A stretch of 36,491 nucleotides of DNA from Bradyrhizobium uaiense. GTDB taxonomy: Bacteria > Pseudomonadota > Alphaproteobacteria > Rhizobiales > Xanthobacteraceae. Within the stretch, counting starts at the first letter, position 1; every line of letters begins with the position of its first letter. A program made the translations under genes and the position numbers. Below are positions 1-7,939 of the stretch, in pieces. The notes under the pieces were generated by a model. That model worked only from the letters and a program-made list of their open reading frames with translations. It had not been told where the DNA came from and made no database searches. The DNA is taken from contig NZ_VKHP01000066.1 of the NCBI RefSeq assembly GCF_010811875.1, positions 1-36,491 of the forward strand, given 5' to 3'.

Positions 1-173
1 GCCTGGTCTGGCGCGCCGGCTGCGGTTGCGCTGAGCGCCGCGCGTTGCGTGTCGGGATGGGCCGCAGCGATCCTGTTGCGCAACTCGCTCGCGCTGCTCC
101 GCCATGCCTATGCCGACGAGAAGGCGCGCGGACGCGCGGTCGGCGTTTGGGCCGCAGGTGCGAGCCTTGCGCT
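1..173 (+). pseudogene. Inverted, degraded copy of an internal MFS exporter segment
   Basis: Frame 1 of the plus strand encodes a corrupted version of the MFS segment also found on the minus strand around 142-300. From 61 it reads AAIL..NSLALLRHAYADEK, then runs into GVWAAGASLALT, which is the sequence expected next in this exporter family but missing from the minus-strand gene. The first 81 bases align codon by codon with the minus-strand copy but differ at many non-synonymous positions, whereas 82-141 is identical. This is not a separate gene. The fold-back is either a contig-end read or assembly chimera, or a real inverted duplication. Confidence 0.6.
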
Positions 174-233
174 GACCGCGCGTCCGCGCGCCTTCTCGTC
201 GGCATAGGCATGGCGGAGCAGCGCGAGCGAGTT
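82..233. repeat. 60-bp perfect inverted repeat with 32-bp spacer
   Basis: Bases 82-141 are the exact reverse complement of 174-233, with 142-173 as spacer. Both arms encode the same piece of an MFS exporter (NSLALLRHAYADEKARGRAV). Similarity continues outward in degraded form to the window edge. A fold-back inside a conserved coding region at a sequence terminus is typical of a chimeric or hairpin artefact. Confidence 0.9.
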
Positions 234-641
234 CGGCACCAGGATGGCTGCGGCCAATCCCTGCACGCAACGCGCGGCGATCAGCGTCACCGCATCGGGC
301 GCGAGCGCGCAGGCGACCGATGAAGCGGTGAAGATCGCAAAGCCGGCCATGAAGACGCGTTTGGCACCGATCCGGTCGCCGAGCGCGCCTGCGGTCAGGA
401 TGAACGCGGCGAACGCGATGGTGTAAGTGCTGACCACCCATTGCAGTTCGGCAACGCCGCCGCCGAGCGAGGCGCCGATGGCGCTGAGCGCGGTGTTGAC
501 GATGGTGACGTCGAGCTGCACGACGCCGTAGCCGAGACTCATCGCGGCGAGCGTCAACGTCGCCGCAAGCCCACTCGACGGTTGATGCGACGCCGCGCGC
601 CGGTCGGGCACGCGCCGGAGGTTCGCAGATGTCTGTCGCAT
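174..641 (-). CDS. MFS drug exporter, DHA2 (EmrB/QacA) type, 3'-truncated
   Basis: Only the N-terminal ~156 residues survive before the fold-back. After a polar N-terminus come the DHA2 hallmarks: TM1 with the LDVTIVNTALSAIG motif C, then QWVVSTYTIAFAAFILTAG (TM2), GDRIGAKRVFMAG (motif A, loop 2-3), and a further helix ending in NSLALLRHAYADEKARGRAV. These exporters are drug/proton antiporters of the inner membrane, usually about 450-520 residues. The ATG at 641 was chosen because GAGGAC lies just upstream and the N-terminus fits; a longer upstream extension lacks family similarity. The sequence past 174 is not the real continuation (see the inverted repeat). Substrate is unknown. Confidence 0.8.
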
Positions 642-1249
642 GGTGCTGTCCTCGCTCTCGGGCAACCAATGCGAGACATAGGCATTCGTTTCGATAGAAC
701 ACTTCGCCAACGATCGAAGTGTGGCATCGTCATGCCGGCCGGGCCGCACGACCGCGGCCCAGCTTGCGCGGCGTTTTGCCTCAATAGACCTACGGACCGC
801 CACCGGAGCGTCGCATTCCGGCCCGCGCAGTGGTCCACAGGACGCATCATGCTCATGCGCGCGTCGACTTCACACTTTGGTAAACGCCACGGCGGGCTCC
901 GACGTCCCCGCGCCGATGCATATCGTCCATTCGCTTCACGCCAACTGCCCCGCGGCGGTGCCGAGACGGCCGCAAAATCGGCGAAATTGCCGACGAAATC
1001 GCCGGGAACGGCGGAACATGGAGTGATCCCGTCACAGCGGACGGCATCTCTGCGACTCACATTCCGCAGCGCGAGAACATATGTAGCCAGTATGACAATG
1101 ACGCTGGACAGGAGCGGAAGGTTGGCTTGTCAAGGGCTGCACAACGCATCGGTTTTGCCTTATGGGTCATCACGTACGGTGCGCTTGCCCGTCACCCGTC
1201 GCCGTACGTGACCGGGTCCCACTGAAATTGCCGCCCGCCGGGAGGATGA
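642..1249. other. 608-bp intergenic region, no recognisable gene
   Basis: It lies between divergently oriented genes, the MFS exporter to the left and the YbhN-like gene to the right. Short open frames exist on both strands but none has a convincing start with a ribosome binding site or a recognisable protein. It should hold promoters for both neighbours. The only structure noted is the hairpin at 1170-1211. Confidence 0.5.
1170..1211 (+). promoter_or_regulatory. Inverted repeat upstream of the YbhN-like gene
   Basis: The 10-bp arms TCACGTACGG (1170-1179) and CCGTACGTGA (1202-1211) are exact reverse complements with a 22-bp spacer, ending 38 bp before the start codon at 1250. It could be an operator with two CGTACG-containing half sites or a leader hairpin. 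No regulator is identified. Confidence 0.35.
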
Positions 1250-2326
1250 ATGCTTCGGCTGCTGACCACGCTTGGGCGTGGTTTCAAGGAAACGATCGGC
1301 TGGAAACGGCTCGGGATCGCCGCGAGTGTGTTGATCATCGCGGCTGCGGTCACGACGCTGGTGCACACCCTGAAGGGCGTCGATACCGGCATCATCCTCA
1401 CCGCGCTGACCGACATCGCGCCGCACCGGATCGCGCTGGCGGCGCTGTGCGTGGTCGGAGCGTTCTGCACGCTGACCTTCTATGACTTCTTCGCGCTGCG
1501 CACGATCGGCAAGACCCACGTCCCCTACCGCATCGCAGCGCTGTCGAGCTTCACCAGCTATACGATCGGTCACAATATCGGCGCCACCGTCTTTACCGGC
1601 GGCGCGATCCGCTTCCGGATCTATTCCGATTACGGCCTCTCCGCGATCGACGTCGCCAAGATCTGCTTTCTGTCGGGCCTGACCTTCTGGCTCGGCAATT
1701 TGTTCGTGCTCGGCTTCGGCATGGCCTGGCATCCCGCGGCGGCCTCGGCGATGGACCTGTTGCCGCCGGCGATGAACCGGCTGATCGCGCTCGGCTGTCT
1801 TGCCGGCATCGGCGCCTATTTCGTCTGGCTCCTGACCGGCGAGAAACGCCGCGAGCTCGGCCAGAACGGCTGGAAGGTGGTGCTGCCATCGGCCAAGCTG
1901 ACGCTGTTGCAGATCTTCATCGGCGTGGTCGATCTCGGCTTCTGCGCGCTCGCGATGTACCTCTTGATGCCGACCGAGCCGCATATCGACTTCGTCTCGC
2001 TGGCAGTCGTGTTCATTCTGGCGACGCTGCTCGGCTTCGCGAGCCATGCCCCCGGCTCGATCGGCGTGTTCGATGCCGCGATGCTGGTGGCGCTGCCGGA
2101 GTTCAGCAAGGAGCAATTGCTGGCGACGCTGGTCGTGTTCCGTATCCTCTATTTCATGATCCCGTTCGGGATCTCGATCTCGATCATGGGCATGCGCGAG
2201 CTGTGGCTCAACGTGGTGCAGCCATGGCAGGAACGAAAGAGATTGAGCCAAGCCTGCACGGCTTCGGCGACCGTGCGGCAACCGATCGAAAGCCGGCAGC
2301 AGCGGATCAGGCAGCTGAAACGGTAA
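1250..2326 (+). CDS. YbhN/MprF-N-like integral membrane protein (flippase-like domain)
   Basis: A 358-residue polytopic membrane protein of the lysylphosphatidylglycerol synthase transmembrane family (UPF0104/YbhN). Family features seen are GHNIGATVFTGGAIRFRIY around residues 106-124, the hydrophobic helix FVSLAVVFILATLLGFASHAPGSIGVFD around 246-273 with its conserved PGSIGVFD, and a terminal helix near 300-320. The family includes the N-terminal flippase domain of MprF. YbhN-type proteins lack the synthetase domain, as here, so a lipid transport role is only inferred. GGAGG at 1241-1245 precedes the ATG at 1250; an ATG at 1246 is out of frame. The SGNH hydrolase gene follows 103 bp downstream on the same strand. 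Confidence 0.85.
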   Translation: MLRLLTTLGRGFKETIGWKRLGIAASVLIIAAAVTTLVHTLKGVDTGIILTALTDIAPHRIALAALCVVGAFCTLTFYDFFALRTIGKTHVPYRIAALSSFTSYTIGHNIGATVFTGGAIRFRIYSDYGLSAIDVAKICFLSGLTFWLGNLFVLGFGMAWHPAAASAMDLLPPAMNRLIALGCLAGIGAYFVWLLTGEKRRELGQNGWKVVLPSAKLTLLQIFIGVVDLGFCALAMYLLMPTEPHIDFVSLAVVFILATLLGFASHAPGSIGVFDAAMLVALPEFSKEQLLATLVVFRILYFMIPFGISISIMGMRELWLNVVQPWQERKRLSQACTASATVRQPIESRQQRIRQLKR

Positions 2327-2348
2327 CAGGCAACGTTATCGGCCCTCG

Positions 2349-2373
2349 TCCGGGTTCTCCGATCCCGGATTTT
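2349..2373 (+). terminator. Weak hairpin after the YbhN-like gene
   Basis: The 6-bp arms TCCGGG (2349-2354) and CCCGGA (2364-2369) have a 9-nt loop and are followed by TTTTC. It sits 22 bp after the stop codon. The stem is short, so it may be only an attenuating terminator before the hydrolase gene. Confidence 0.3.
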
Positions 2374-2429
2374 CGATCCCCGCCGCCGCTTCTCTTATTT
2401 TCGCCGTACCACTCGCGTCAAACCGCGCC

Positions 2430-4388
2430 ATGATTGGCTTTTTGGTTCGATTTTCGCTTCGTGTGACGATCGGCAGCGTGCTGCTCGGCAGCGCACTGAC
2501 GGCGGTATTCGCGTCAGCCGCGGACGCCCAGGACAGCTCGCTGCAGATCTCCTGGGAGGTCCGCAACCGCTTCCGTCTGTTCCGCGAGGAACGCGACTTC
2601 CGTCTGCATGTCGAAAGCGGGCTGGGCCGCAGCGTGCTGGCCTCGGAACAGGCGCTGGAACTGCAAAGCGACGGTCGCGGCTGGGCACGCAACACGGTCA
2701 ACCGGCTCTGCATCGACCTGCAAGGCCGCGTCAACGAGCCCTGCACCCGCGACAACGTCAAGGAAAGCTATCTGACGCCGATCGATCACCCGATCGTCGT
2801 GCGGCTCACCGGCCCGGTTCCGGTTGGTGCCACCTGCGCCTGGTCGTTCGACGACGGCGACGGGCCACAATCCCAGACCTTCGATTGCGCCGAGCCGGTC
2901 AATCTGCGGGTCCGCTACGGCCGCACCACGGTCGCAACCGTCGACGTCGCAAGCGGCTCGGAGGCCAACCAGCGCGTGGCGACACAGATCGCGGTGCGTG
3001 ACCTGCTGATCGCGGGCCTCGGCGACAGCATCGCATCCGGCGAAGGCAATCCGGACCGCGCGATTGCGCTCTCCGACGAGGGGTTCTGCTTCCGCTCCTA
3101 TCTCGGCGGCGCGCAGTATTACCGGCCGAGCCGCGCCGGCTACAAGGGCGGGCGCGCCTGCGAAGCGCCGGATACCCTGACCAACTGGCAGCGCCAGAGC
3201 GCGCTGTGGCTCAACTCGGCGTGCCACCGCTCGCTGTACAGCTACCAGACCCGCACCGCGCTTGCGCTCGCCGTGCAATATCCGCACATCGCAGTGACCT
3301 ATCTGCCGCTGGCCTGCACCGGCGCCACCATCGCCGACGGCCTGCTCGGCTCGCAGCAGGCGCGGGAATGTCTGCCGACCAAAACCGCCAACACCTGCTC
3401 GGGCACCGTCAACGGCCAGATTGCGGAGCTGCGCACGGCGCTCGCCGCCGCCAAGCGCCGGCAGCCGGACCGCACGCTCGACCTCGTGCTGCTGTCGATC
3501 GGCGCCAACGACATCTACTTTTCCGGCCTCGTCGCCAACGTGATCGTCGACACGCCGACCGAGCGTACGCTGTTCAGCCAGGGCGGCTCGATGGCCAGCG
3601 TCGACGATGCCCGTTCGGCACTGGCGCGCGACCTGCCGACCGGTTTTGCCAAGCTGCGCGATGCGCTGAAGCCTCTGGTCGGTGGCGACCTGTCCCGCGT
3701 GATCTACACGGCCTATGCCAATCCGGCGCTGGCCAATGGCGGCACGCACTGCCCCGGCGGCCGCGCCGGCTTCGATATCCACCCCTCGTTCAATGCCGAT
3801 CCGCGGCGGCTCACGGAGGTCTCGAGCTTCGTGCAGAACGAGTTCCTGCCGCAGCTCAAGGCGCTCGCGCAGTGCCAGTCCGGCATCATCTGCCGCAATC
3901 CGCAGGCTGACCGCATGACCTTCGTCGATGCGCATCAGGCGGCGTTTGCGAGCCACGGTTTCTGCGCGCGCGCGTCGACCGATCCGGAGTTCGACCGCGA
4001 CTGCTTCGCCGCCAATGGCGCCAGCTTCGAGTCCGACATCGTCGCCGCAGCCAACCAGCCGCTCAAATGCGGCCGCAGCGCCGGCGAATACCGCGCCTAC
4101 CTGCCGCGCGCGCGCTGGATCCGCGACGCCAACGACAGCTATTTCGCGGCGATGACGTACCCGCAGGGCCTGCCGTCCTCGATGCAGCCGACCGACATCC
4201 ACGACGCGACATGGGGCATCCTGTCGGCAGTGTATGGTGGCGCGGTGCATCCGAGTGCCGAAGGCCATGCGGCGATGGCCGATGCCGCAGCGCCCGCGGC
4301 CGCCACCGTGCTGCAGTTGAACACCAGTGTGCCCGAGGTGATTTCCGAGCCGGTCGCGCCGCTGCCGACCGCGCCGGAGCAACGCTGA
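2430..4388 (+). CDS. Large secreted SGNH/GDSL-family hydrolase
   Basis: A 652-residue protein with a signal peptide (residues 1-33, ending ASAADA), so exported to the periplasm or beyond. SGNH blocks are visible: GLGDSIASGEG with nucleophile Ser200, GANDIYF with Asn360, and HPSAEGH with likely catalytic His607 near the C-terminus. About 190 residues precede block I, and a long cysteine-rich stretch separates blocks I and III, suggesting disulfides and an exported fold. The family hydrolyses ester bonds of lipids, carbohydrates or acylated peptides; the substrate cannot be deduced. No clear Shine-Dalgarno precedes the ATG at 2430, but the signal peptide supports this start. The protein is much longer than typical 200-400-residue GDSL enzymes. 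Confidence 0.85.
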   Translation: MIGFLVRFSLRVTIGSVLLGSALTAVFASAADAQDSSLQISWEVRNRFRLFREERDFRLHVESGLGRSVLASEQALELQSDGRGWARNTVNRLCIDLQGRVNEPCTRDNVKESYLTPIDHPIVVRLTGPVPVGATCAWSFDDGDGPQSQTFDCAEPVNLRVRYGRTTVATVDVASGSEANQRVATQIAVRDLLIAGLGDSIASGEGNPDRAIALSDEGFCFRSYLGGAQYYRPSRAGYKGGRACEAPDTLTNWQRQSALWLNSACHRSLYSYQTRTALALAVQYPHIAVTYLPLACTGATIADGLLGSQQARECLPTKTANTCSGTVNGQIAELRTALAAAKRRQPDRTLDLVLLSIGANDIYFSGLVANVIVDTPTERTLFSQGGSMASVDDARSALARDLPTGFAKLRDALKPLVGGDLSRVIYTAYANPALANGGTHCPGGRAGFDIHPSFNADPRRLTEVSSFVQNEFLPQLKALAQCQSGIICRNPQADRMTFVDAHQAAFASHGFCARASTDPEFDRDCFAANGASFESDIVAAANQPLKCGRSAGEYRAYLPRARWIRDANDSYFAAMTYPQGLPSSMQPTDIHDATWGILSAVYGGAVHPSAEGHAAMADAAAPAAATVLQLNTSVPEVISEPVAPLPTAPEQR

Positions 4389-4441
4389 ACGCTCGCGCTG
4401 AACGCGCGCGGCTGCGTGCCAACGCGATCCTGATCGGCAAC

Positions 4442-4460
4442 GAGAGAGAGTGAGAGAGAG
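4442..4460. repeat. GA-dinucleotide tract
   Basis: Two 9-nt GA runs separated by a single T lie between the convergent hydrolase and DUF2147 genes. It is simple sequence and may be length-variable between strains. Confidence 0.8.
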
Positions 4461-4463
4461 GCC

Positions 4464-5039
4464 TTAGTGCCGCTTGGTCGCCGGCACGGGCGCTGGCGGC
4501 TTCACCGCCGCGGCTTGCGCCGGCAGATATTTGGCGACGATCGCGGGATCGAGCTGGGCCACCGCGGTGTCGGGCAACCGGGTCCAGACCTCATCCTTGC
4601 CGAACAGCGAAATGCCGAGATAGCCGCGCATGGTCAGCTTCTGTCCGTCGGCGCTCAGCGTCATCTTGGCCTTATAGATCTTGCCGTCGCGCGGATCGAG
4701 CACGTTGCCGTTCTCGTATTTCAGGCCATCGCGCTTCATGTCGCGGATAAAGGACAGACCAAGCCACGGCGCATTCTTGCGATCGTCGGTGCATTTCGAG
4801 CAGACCGGATTCGGCGGATCGTTGGGATCGGAGAACATCTTGGCGATCACGCCTTCGAAGATGCCGTTGTGATCGATCACCAGGAACCAGCCTTCCGGCT
4901 TGCCGTCCTCGACCTTCTGCCAGAGGCCCGCCGCCGATGTCGGGTCGGCCGCCGTGGCAGCCAACGGAGCAGCCAGCGCAAAGGCCGTGGCGATCGCCAG
5001 GATCAGCCGCAGTCTGGATAGCGTGTTCCGCATCATCAT
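4464..5039 (-). CDS. DUF2147 domain secreted protein
   Basis: About 190 residues with a cleavable signal peptide (MRNTLSRLRLILAIATAF..ATAA) and then a DUF2147 domain. Landmarks are GLWQKVEDGKPEGWFLV at its start, VCSKCTDDRKNAPWLGLSFI in the middle, and DPRDGKIYKAKMTLSADGQKLTMRGY followed by SLFGKDEVWTRL. The family is periplasmic or outer-membrane-facing and of unknown function. A Pro/Ala-rich tail ends the protein. Three consecutive ATGs (5039, 5036, 5033) follow AGGTG; spacing favours 5036 or 5033, but 5039 is given as the outer limit. It is downstream of and co-oriented with the FNR gene, 121 bp away. Confidence 0.85.
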   Translation of the reverse strand: MMMRNTLSRLRLILAIATAFALAAPLAATAADPTSAAGLWQKVEDGKPEGWFLVIDHNGIFEGVIAKMFSDPNDPPNPVCSKCTDDRKNAPWLGLSFIRDMKRDGLKYENGNVLDPRDGKIYKAKMTLSADGQKLTMRGYLGISLFGKDEVWTRLPDTAVAQLDPAIVAKYLPAQAAAVKPPAPVPATKRH

Positions 5040-5117
5040 CACCTGATCGATCGACAAACCCGAATGGCAGCAGACTACGGCCATTTCACGGAGTGTTCCA
5101 GTACCCGCGCCGCGCGG

Positions 5118-5152
5118 CAACAGGCCCATGCCCCTGGCATTGGTCGCTGTTG
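5118..5152 (-). terminator. Compound hairpin after the FNR gene
   Basis: CAACAG (5118-5123) pairs with CTGTTG (5147-5152), and inside it ATGCC (5128-5132) pairs with GGCAT (5136-5140). It begins 9 bp past the FNR stop codon. No U-tract follows, so it is a possible terminator or mRNA 3'-end stabiliser between FNR and the DUF2147 gene. Confidence 0.3.
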
Positions 5153-5160
5153 GAGTGGAA

Positions 5161-6189
5161 TCAGTTCACTCCAAGCTTCTTCTGCAAACTCGATGACGAG
5201 GTTGTGTACTGGAACACCAGCCGCTTGTCCGGATACACGTAGCGGTGCGCCTTCTGCGCCATCAGCGCGCCCTCGTGGAAGCCGGAGAGAATGAGCTTCA
5301 GCTTGCCCGGATAGGTGTTGATGTCGCCGATCGCGAAGATGCCTGACACGTTGGTCTCGAATGCCGCGGTGTCGACCGGCACCAGATTGTTCTCCAGCGC
5401 AACGCCCCAGTTCGCGACCGGGCCGAGTTTCATGGTGAGCCCGAAGAACGGCAACATCGTATCGCAGGCGATCGTCGAAACCGCATTGTCATTGGCCTTC
5501 AGTGCGGCGCCCGAGAGTTGACCGTCGGCGCCTTCGAGCCCCGTGACCTGCCCGATCTTCAGATCCATCTTGCCGTCTGCGACCAGCGCGCGCATCTGCT
5601 CGACGCTGTGCGGCGCCGCGCGGAAATCGTCGCGCCGGTGCAGCAGCGTGATGCGCTTCGCGATCGGATGCAGATTGAGCGTCCAGTCGAGAGCGGAGTC
5701 GCCGCCGCCGACGATCAGGATGTTCTTGTCGCGGAACTGCTCCATCTTGCGCACCGCGTAAAACACCGACGTGCCTTCATAGGCCTCGATGCCGGGCACC
5801 GGAGGACGCTTCGGCTGGAACGAACCGCCGCCGGCCGAGATCACGACCACCTTGGCTTCGAACTCCTTGCCGGCGTCGGTCTTCACGCGGAACAGCGGAT
5901 CGCCGATCTTCTCGATGCTCTCAACCATCTCGTTCAGATGGAAGGTCGGGCCGAACGGCTTGATCTGCTCCAACAGCTGCTCGGTGAGGCCCTGGCCGGT
6001 GACGAACGGAATACCGGGAATATCGTAGATCGGCTTCTCGGGATAAAGCTCGGCGCACTGCCCGCCGATCTTGTCGAGGATGTCGACCAGATGCACCTTC
6101 ATGTCGAGCAGGCCCAGTTCGAACACGGCGAACAGTCCGCAAGGGCCCGCGCCAATAATCAGCACATCGGTTTTGATCGCTTCGCTCAT
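5161..6189 (-). CDS. Ferredoxin-NADP(+) reductase, thioredoxin-reductase-like type
   Basis: A 342-residue FAD/NAD(P) oxidoreductase. The FAD-binding GAGPCGLFAVFELG motif is at residues 13-26, KIGGQCAELYPEKPIYDIPG follows at about 41-60, and the NAD(P)-binding GGGDSALDW is near residue 161. The C-terminal FAD motif is IFAIGDINTYPG. It lacks the redox CxxC of true thioredoxin reductases, which fits the TrxR-like FNR family (Bacillus YumC, Rhodopseudomonas palustris FNR). It moves electrons between NADPH and ferredoxin (EC 1.18.1.2). The PuxB-like ferredoxin at 6919-7239 is the obvious partner, with a thioesterase gene between. The ATG at 6189 fits the family N-terminus. Confidence 0.93.
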   Translation of the reverse strand: MSEAIKTDVLIIGAGPCGLFAVFELGLLDMKVHLVDILDKIGGQCAELYPEKPIYDIPGIPFVTGQGLTEQLLEQIKPFGPTFHLNEMVESIEKIGDPLFRVKTDAGKEFEAKVVVISAGGGSFQPKRPPVPGIEAYEGTSVFYAVRKMEQFRDKNILIVGGGDSALDWTLNLHPIAKRITLLHRRDDFRAAPHSVEQMRALVADGKMDLKIGQVTGLEGADGQLSGAALKANDNAVSTIACDTMLPFFGLTMKLGPVANWGVALENNLVPVDTAAFETNVSGIFAIGDINTYPGKLKLILSGFHEGALMAQKAHRYVYPDKRLVFQYTTSSSSLQKKLGVN

Positions 6190-6350
6190 ATCCGCTTCTT
6201 TTCATTTGAGATCGACTGGACGGCTTTCGCCTGCCCAACCAAGTATGGCCGGATCGGGACATGCATAATAGGGACAGCGGCTGGCGCGGCAACCCCTTGC
6301 CGAGCTTGCGCAACTCGGCTGTATGGGCAGGAAACCGACGGAGATCCCTC

Positions 6351-6812
6351 GTGAACGCCCCTGTCCGCGCCGACGACGCACTGCGCCTGGAAGACTTTCC
6401 CTACCGCCTGTCCGACAATGTGCGCTTTGCCGATCTCGACCCCAATGGGCACGTCAACAACGCGGTCTATGCAAGCTATTTTGAGACCGGCCGTGTCACG
6501 CTGGTGAAGGATCCGACCATGGGGCTGATGCCGGCGGGGCTCGGCTGGATCATGGTGCGCCTCGACATCCATTTCCGCGCCGAGTTGCACTGGCCCGGCC
6601 GGATCGAGCTCGGGCTCGGCCTCGTCAAGTTCGGGCGGACATCGACCACCTTCGATCAGGTGGTGTTTTCGGAGGGGCGCTGCGTTGCGTCGGCGAAAGC
6701 GGTCACCGTGATGATCGACGAGGCCACGCGCCGGCCGACGCCGCTGACGGCGGAGGTCAAGGAGAACTTCCGCCGCTGGGTCCGTCGCGGTGTGAATCCG
6801 GACGGCGAATAA
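6351..6812 (+). CDS. Acyl-CoA thioesterase, 4HBT hot-dog family
   Basis: A 153-residue single hot-dog domain protein. The 4HBT signature VRFADLDPNGHVNN lies near residues 24-37 and carries the catalytic-type Asp; AVYASYFETGR follows. Such enzymes hydrolyse short or aromatic acyl-CoA thioesters, but the substrate here is unknown. The GTG at 6351 is preferred because GGAG (6340-6343) lies 7 nt upstream and the protein then begins near the domain; an upstream in-frame ATG at 6261 adds 30 residues that look non-coding. It is divergent from FNR and convergent with the ferredoxin gene, so it lies between two functional partners without sharing their strand. Confidence 0.85.
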   Translation: MNAPVRADDALRLEDFPYRLSDNVRFADLDPNGHVNNAVYASYFETGRVTLVKDPTMGLMPAGLGWIMVRLDIHFRAELHWPGRIELGLGLVKFGRTSTTFDQVVFSEGRCVASAKAVTVMIDEATRRPTPLTAEVKENFRRWVRRGVNPDGE

Positions 6813-6822
6813 GAGACCTCAA

Positions 6823-6876
6823 GGCGTTTTCGAGCGAAGTGGATACCGGTTCGCGCGAAGAAACGCGTCAAAAACA
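6823..6876 (+). repeat. Dispersed rhizobial intergenic repeat, copy 1
   Basis: This 54-bp unit has the core AGCGAAGTGG..ACCGGTTCGCGC followed by AAACGCGTCAAA. It matches the reverse-oriented unit at 18911-18963 over its whole length with few differences. It lies just past the thioesterase stop, in the gap with the convergent ferredoxin gene. Repeats like this are common between genes in Bradyrhizobium and relatives. Confidence 0.75.
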
Positions 6877-6886
6877 AAGCTGGAGC

Positions 6887-6913
6887 TTCGGTTCTGATTC
6901 AATCAGAACCGAA
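6887..6913. terminator. 13-bp near-perfect palindrome between convergent genes
   Basis: TTCGGTTCTGATT (6887-6899) and AATCAGAACCGAA (6901-6913) are exact reverse complements around one base. It follows the dispersed repeat and ends just before the ferredoxin stop codon at 6919. It may act as a bidirectional terminator or be the tail of the repeat element. Confidence 0.5.
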
Positions 6914-6918
6914 AAGCT

Positions 6919-7239
6919 TTAGGCCTGCCGTTCCGGCGTCGACACGACCAGTCCGTCGAGTTCGTCGGTGACCTTGATCTGGCAAGACAGACGCGAGTTC
7001 GGACGCACGTCGAAGCCGAAATCCAGCATGTCCTCTTCCATCGGCGACGGCGCGCCGACCTTCTCGCGCCACGCGTCATCGACATAGACATGGCAGGTCG
7101 CACAGGCGCAGGCGCCGCCGCATTCGGCTTCAATGCCGGGAATGGCGTTGCGGATCGCGCCTTCCATCACCGTCGCGCCGTTCTCGATATCAATGGAGCG
7201 TTTCTCGCCGGAATGGTCGATAAAGTGGATTTTGGCCAT
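6919..7239 (-). CDS. 2Fe-2S ferredoxin, adrenodoxin/PuxB type
   Basis: A 106-residue vertebrate-type [2Fe-2S] ferredoxin. The cluster ligands follow C-X5-C-X2-C-X36-C: Cys40, Cys46, Cys49 and Cys86, in AECGGACACATC and RLSCQI. Cys44 is an additional cysteine inside the loop. Length and pattern fit the FdVI/palustrisredoxin B group, which passes electrons to cytochromes P450 or other oxygenases. From memory, in Rhodopseudomonas palustris the TrxR-like FNR and PuxB lie two loci apart with one gene between, the arrangement seen here, so orthology is likely. No P450 is encoded in this window. The ATG at 7239 is supported by the conserved MAKIHFI start. Confidence 0.93.
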   Translation of the reverse strand: MAKIHFIDHSGEKRSIDIENGATVMEGAIRNAIPGIEAECGGACACATCHVYVDDAWREKVGAPSPMEEDMLDFGFDVRPNSRLSCQIKVTDELDGLVVSTPERQA

Positions 7240-7401
7240 GATTGCTCGTGCTGCCGGAATGCGCCGGACGATGGATGGAAAGGTCCCGGCAGTCGTATAA
7301 CGGGTCGATCCGCACAGCGCTAGCGCGGAGACCGAAAACCTGCCAGCCGGCCAGGACGGTGTACAGGCCGCTGCGGCGAGCCGTTGAGGTCAGGCAGGAG
7401 C

Positions 7402-7779
7402 CTAGGAGCGGCCCAGAATCAGCTCGATCGCGGCGCGCGCCTCGGCAATTGCGGCCCCGAGCGCGGCAAGCGGCTGGGCTGGATCGGAACCAGCGGTCAG
7501 TGCGGTCTCCAGATGGGCGGCGGCCTCGGCGACGCCGAAGGCGCCAATCGCCCGCGCCGACCCTTTCAGGGTGTGGGCGTGGGTCGGAGCCTCGGGCGGC
7601 AAGGCGGCCAGCTCTCCGAGGATCCGGGCCGACTGGGTCGAGAACATCGCCAGGACTTCGCGCTCCAGGTCCGGGTCGCCCAATGTCATGCGCCGAAGGT
7701 GATCGACGTCGATCGGGCCGCCGCCAGGCGCGAGCGGCGGTGATTGCGTCCATTCAACCCGTTCGAGATGAAGCGGCAT
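7402..7779 (-). CDS. Histidine phosphotransfer (Hpt) domain protein
   Basis: A 125-residue single Hpt domain with the phospho-accepting His69 in HTLKGSARAIGA, flanked by amphipathic helices (DHLRRMTLGDPDLEREVLAMF before, VAEAAAHLETALTA after). Free-standing Hpt proteins shuttle phosphate between hybrid histidine kinases and response regulators in the cytoplasm. The ATG at 7779 has AGGGA 6 nt upstream and gives a compact domain; a longer N-terminal extension looks spurious. It is divergent from the GPR gene and shares a 379-bp intergenic region with CtrA-type motifs. Its kinase and regulator partners are not in the window. Confidence 0.85.
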   Translation of the reverse strand: MPLHLERVEWTQSPPLAPGGGPIDVDHLRRMTLGDPDLEREVLAMFSTQSARILGELAALPPEAPTHAHTLKGSARAIGAFGVAEAAAHLETALTAGSDPAQPLAALGAAIAEARAAIELILGRS

Positions 7780-7939
7780 GGCCTGTCCCTGTCGTCTCCG
7801 CCAAACCTCGCCGGGCGGATATTTGGCCAGCCAATCACGAAACTGGTTAACGGATTGTTGTCGGGATGATCGGCAAAACCGCCCGATTCTGGACAATTTC
7901 CGGACACAATCGACGCGCTACGGCAGGAATTTCGAGTAC

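Noticed and set aside
2514..4382. 622-codon open frame antisense to the SGNH hydrolase
   Set aside because: It has no signal peptide, ribosome binding site or domain, while the sense frame carries all SGNH blocks.
5060..5100. Possible EcfG promoter for the DUF2147 gene (GGAAC then CGTA)
   Set aside because: The spacer is 15 bases rather than 16-17 and the -10 element deviates.
5040..5129. N-terminal extension of the DUF2147 protein (30 residues)
   Set aside because: It would place a signal peptide internally, whereas the ATG cluster at 5033-5039 begins directly at the signal peptide.
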